From the NCBI GenBank assembly GCA_018651445.1, contig JABIDZ010000037.1, forward strand, positions 1 through 5,229: 5,229 nucleotides of DNA, written 5' to 3'. This DNA comes from Candidatus Iainarchaeum sp. (lineage in GTDB: Archaea; Iainarchaeota; Iainarchaeia; Iainarchaeales; JAAZKV01). The notes beneath the pieces were generated by a model that saw only the letters and a program-made list of their open reading frames with translations, was not told the DNA's origin and ran no database searches. Shown here piece after piece: positions 4,999 through 5,229 of the stretch. Positions within the stretch are counted from its first letter, which is position 1. Each line of letters opens with the position of its first letter. The position numbers and the translations under genes are program-made.

Positions 4999-5229
4999 AT
5001 GAAAGCGTATTTATACATGATTTTGGCGGCTCTGTGCTTGGCCAGTATTGGTGTATTAGTTAAGATGATTGGCAACGCGATTCCTCCATTAACACTCGTG
5101 TTTTTCAAACTTTTTATCGGTTTCTTGTTTTTATTAATTGTAACTCCTTTTGTTAGCACAAAGTTTTTGAGAGTAGATCTTGTAAAAGTAGAAAAATACT
5201 TTTGGATCGGAGTAGTATATGCTTTTGCG
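4999..5229 (+). CDS. EamA/DMT family membrane transporter, N-terminal part
   Basis: The frame starts at ATG 4999 and remains open to the window end, giving 77 residues. It looks like the first two and a half transmembrane helices of a drug/metabolite transporter (EamA, ten helices in two repeats, about 280-300 residues). Helix 1 spans about 4-22, with the family-like 'A-x-x-x-S-I-G-V-L-V-K' ending it. A short loop 'N-A-I-P-P-L-T' follows, then helix 2 at about 31-52 ('L-V-F-F-K-L-F-I-G-F-L-F-L-L-I'). A charged loop comes next (55-66), and helix 3 starts near 67. Lys replaces the Arg that often follows the Phe in helix 2. The substrate cannot be told from this fragment. It is divergent from tyrS. 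Confidence 0.75.
   Translation, partial: MKAYLYMILAALCLASIGVLVKMIGNAIPPLTLVFFKLFIGFLFLLIVTPFVSTKFLRVDLVKVEKYFWIGVVYAFA

Overview
This window is ordinary archaeal core-genome sequence from an AT-rich genome. Three things show that it is archaeal: ribosomal protein L21e, RNA polymerase subunit Rpo4/RpoF, and the order L21e, RpoF, DUF655 protein, KsgA/Dim1, which is a recurrent archaeal block. The long archaeal-type tyrosyl-tRNA synthetase and the archaeal AMP phosphorylase agree with this. The AT-richness, compact spacing and divergent KsgA would suit a DPANN-type archaeon (Woesearchaeota/Pacearchaeota-like), but that placement is inference and cannot be settled from this window.

Layout. Plus strand, 1-2183: the 3' part of rpl21e, then rpoF, a DUF655 helix-hairpin-helix protein, and a KsgA/Dim1-family protein. 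A hairpin plus T-run overlaps the rpoF stop codon, and a TATA-like element just upstream of the DUF655 gene suggests that transcription restarts there. Minus strand, 4916-2203: tyrS followed by an AMP phosphorylase gene that converges on ksgA with only 19 bases between the stop codons. Plus strand, 4999 to the end: the first 77 residues of an EamA/DMT-type membrane transporter, divergent from tyrS across an 82-base region that must hold both promoters.

How the genes work together. The left block serves ribosome assembly and transcription: an LSU protein, an RNA polymerase stalk subunit, a predicted nucleic-acid-binding protein and an SSU rRNA dimethyltransferase-family protein. The right block charges tRNA-Tyr and salvages nucleotides by phosphorolysis of NMPs to ribose 1,5-bisphosphate. 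There are no mobile elements, CRISPR arrays, tRNA or rRNA genes, and I see no multi-gene novel system. The most notable observation is that the KsgA/Dim1 protein keeps its SAM-binding motifs but has Leu in place of the catalytic Asn of the N-L/P-P-Y motif, along with changes at other usually conserved positions. It may be an assembly factor that no longer methylates. Every intergenic stretch is under 100 bases.
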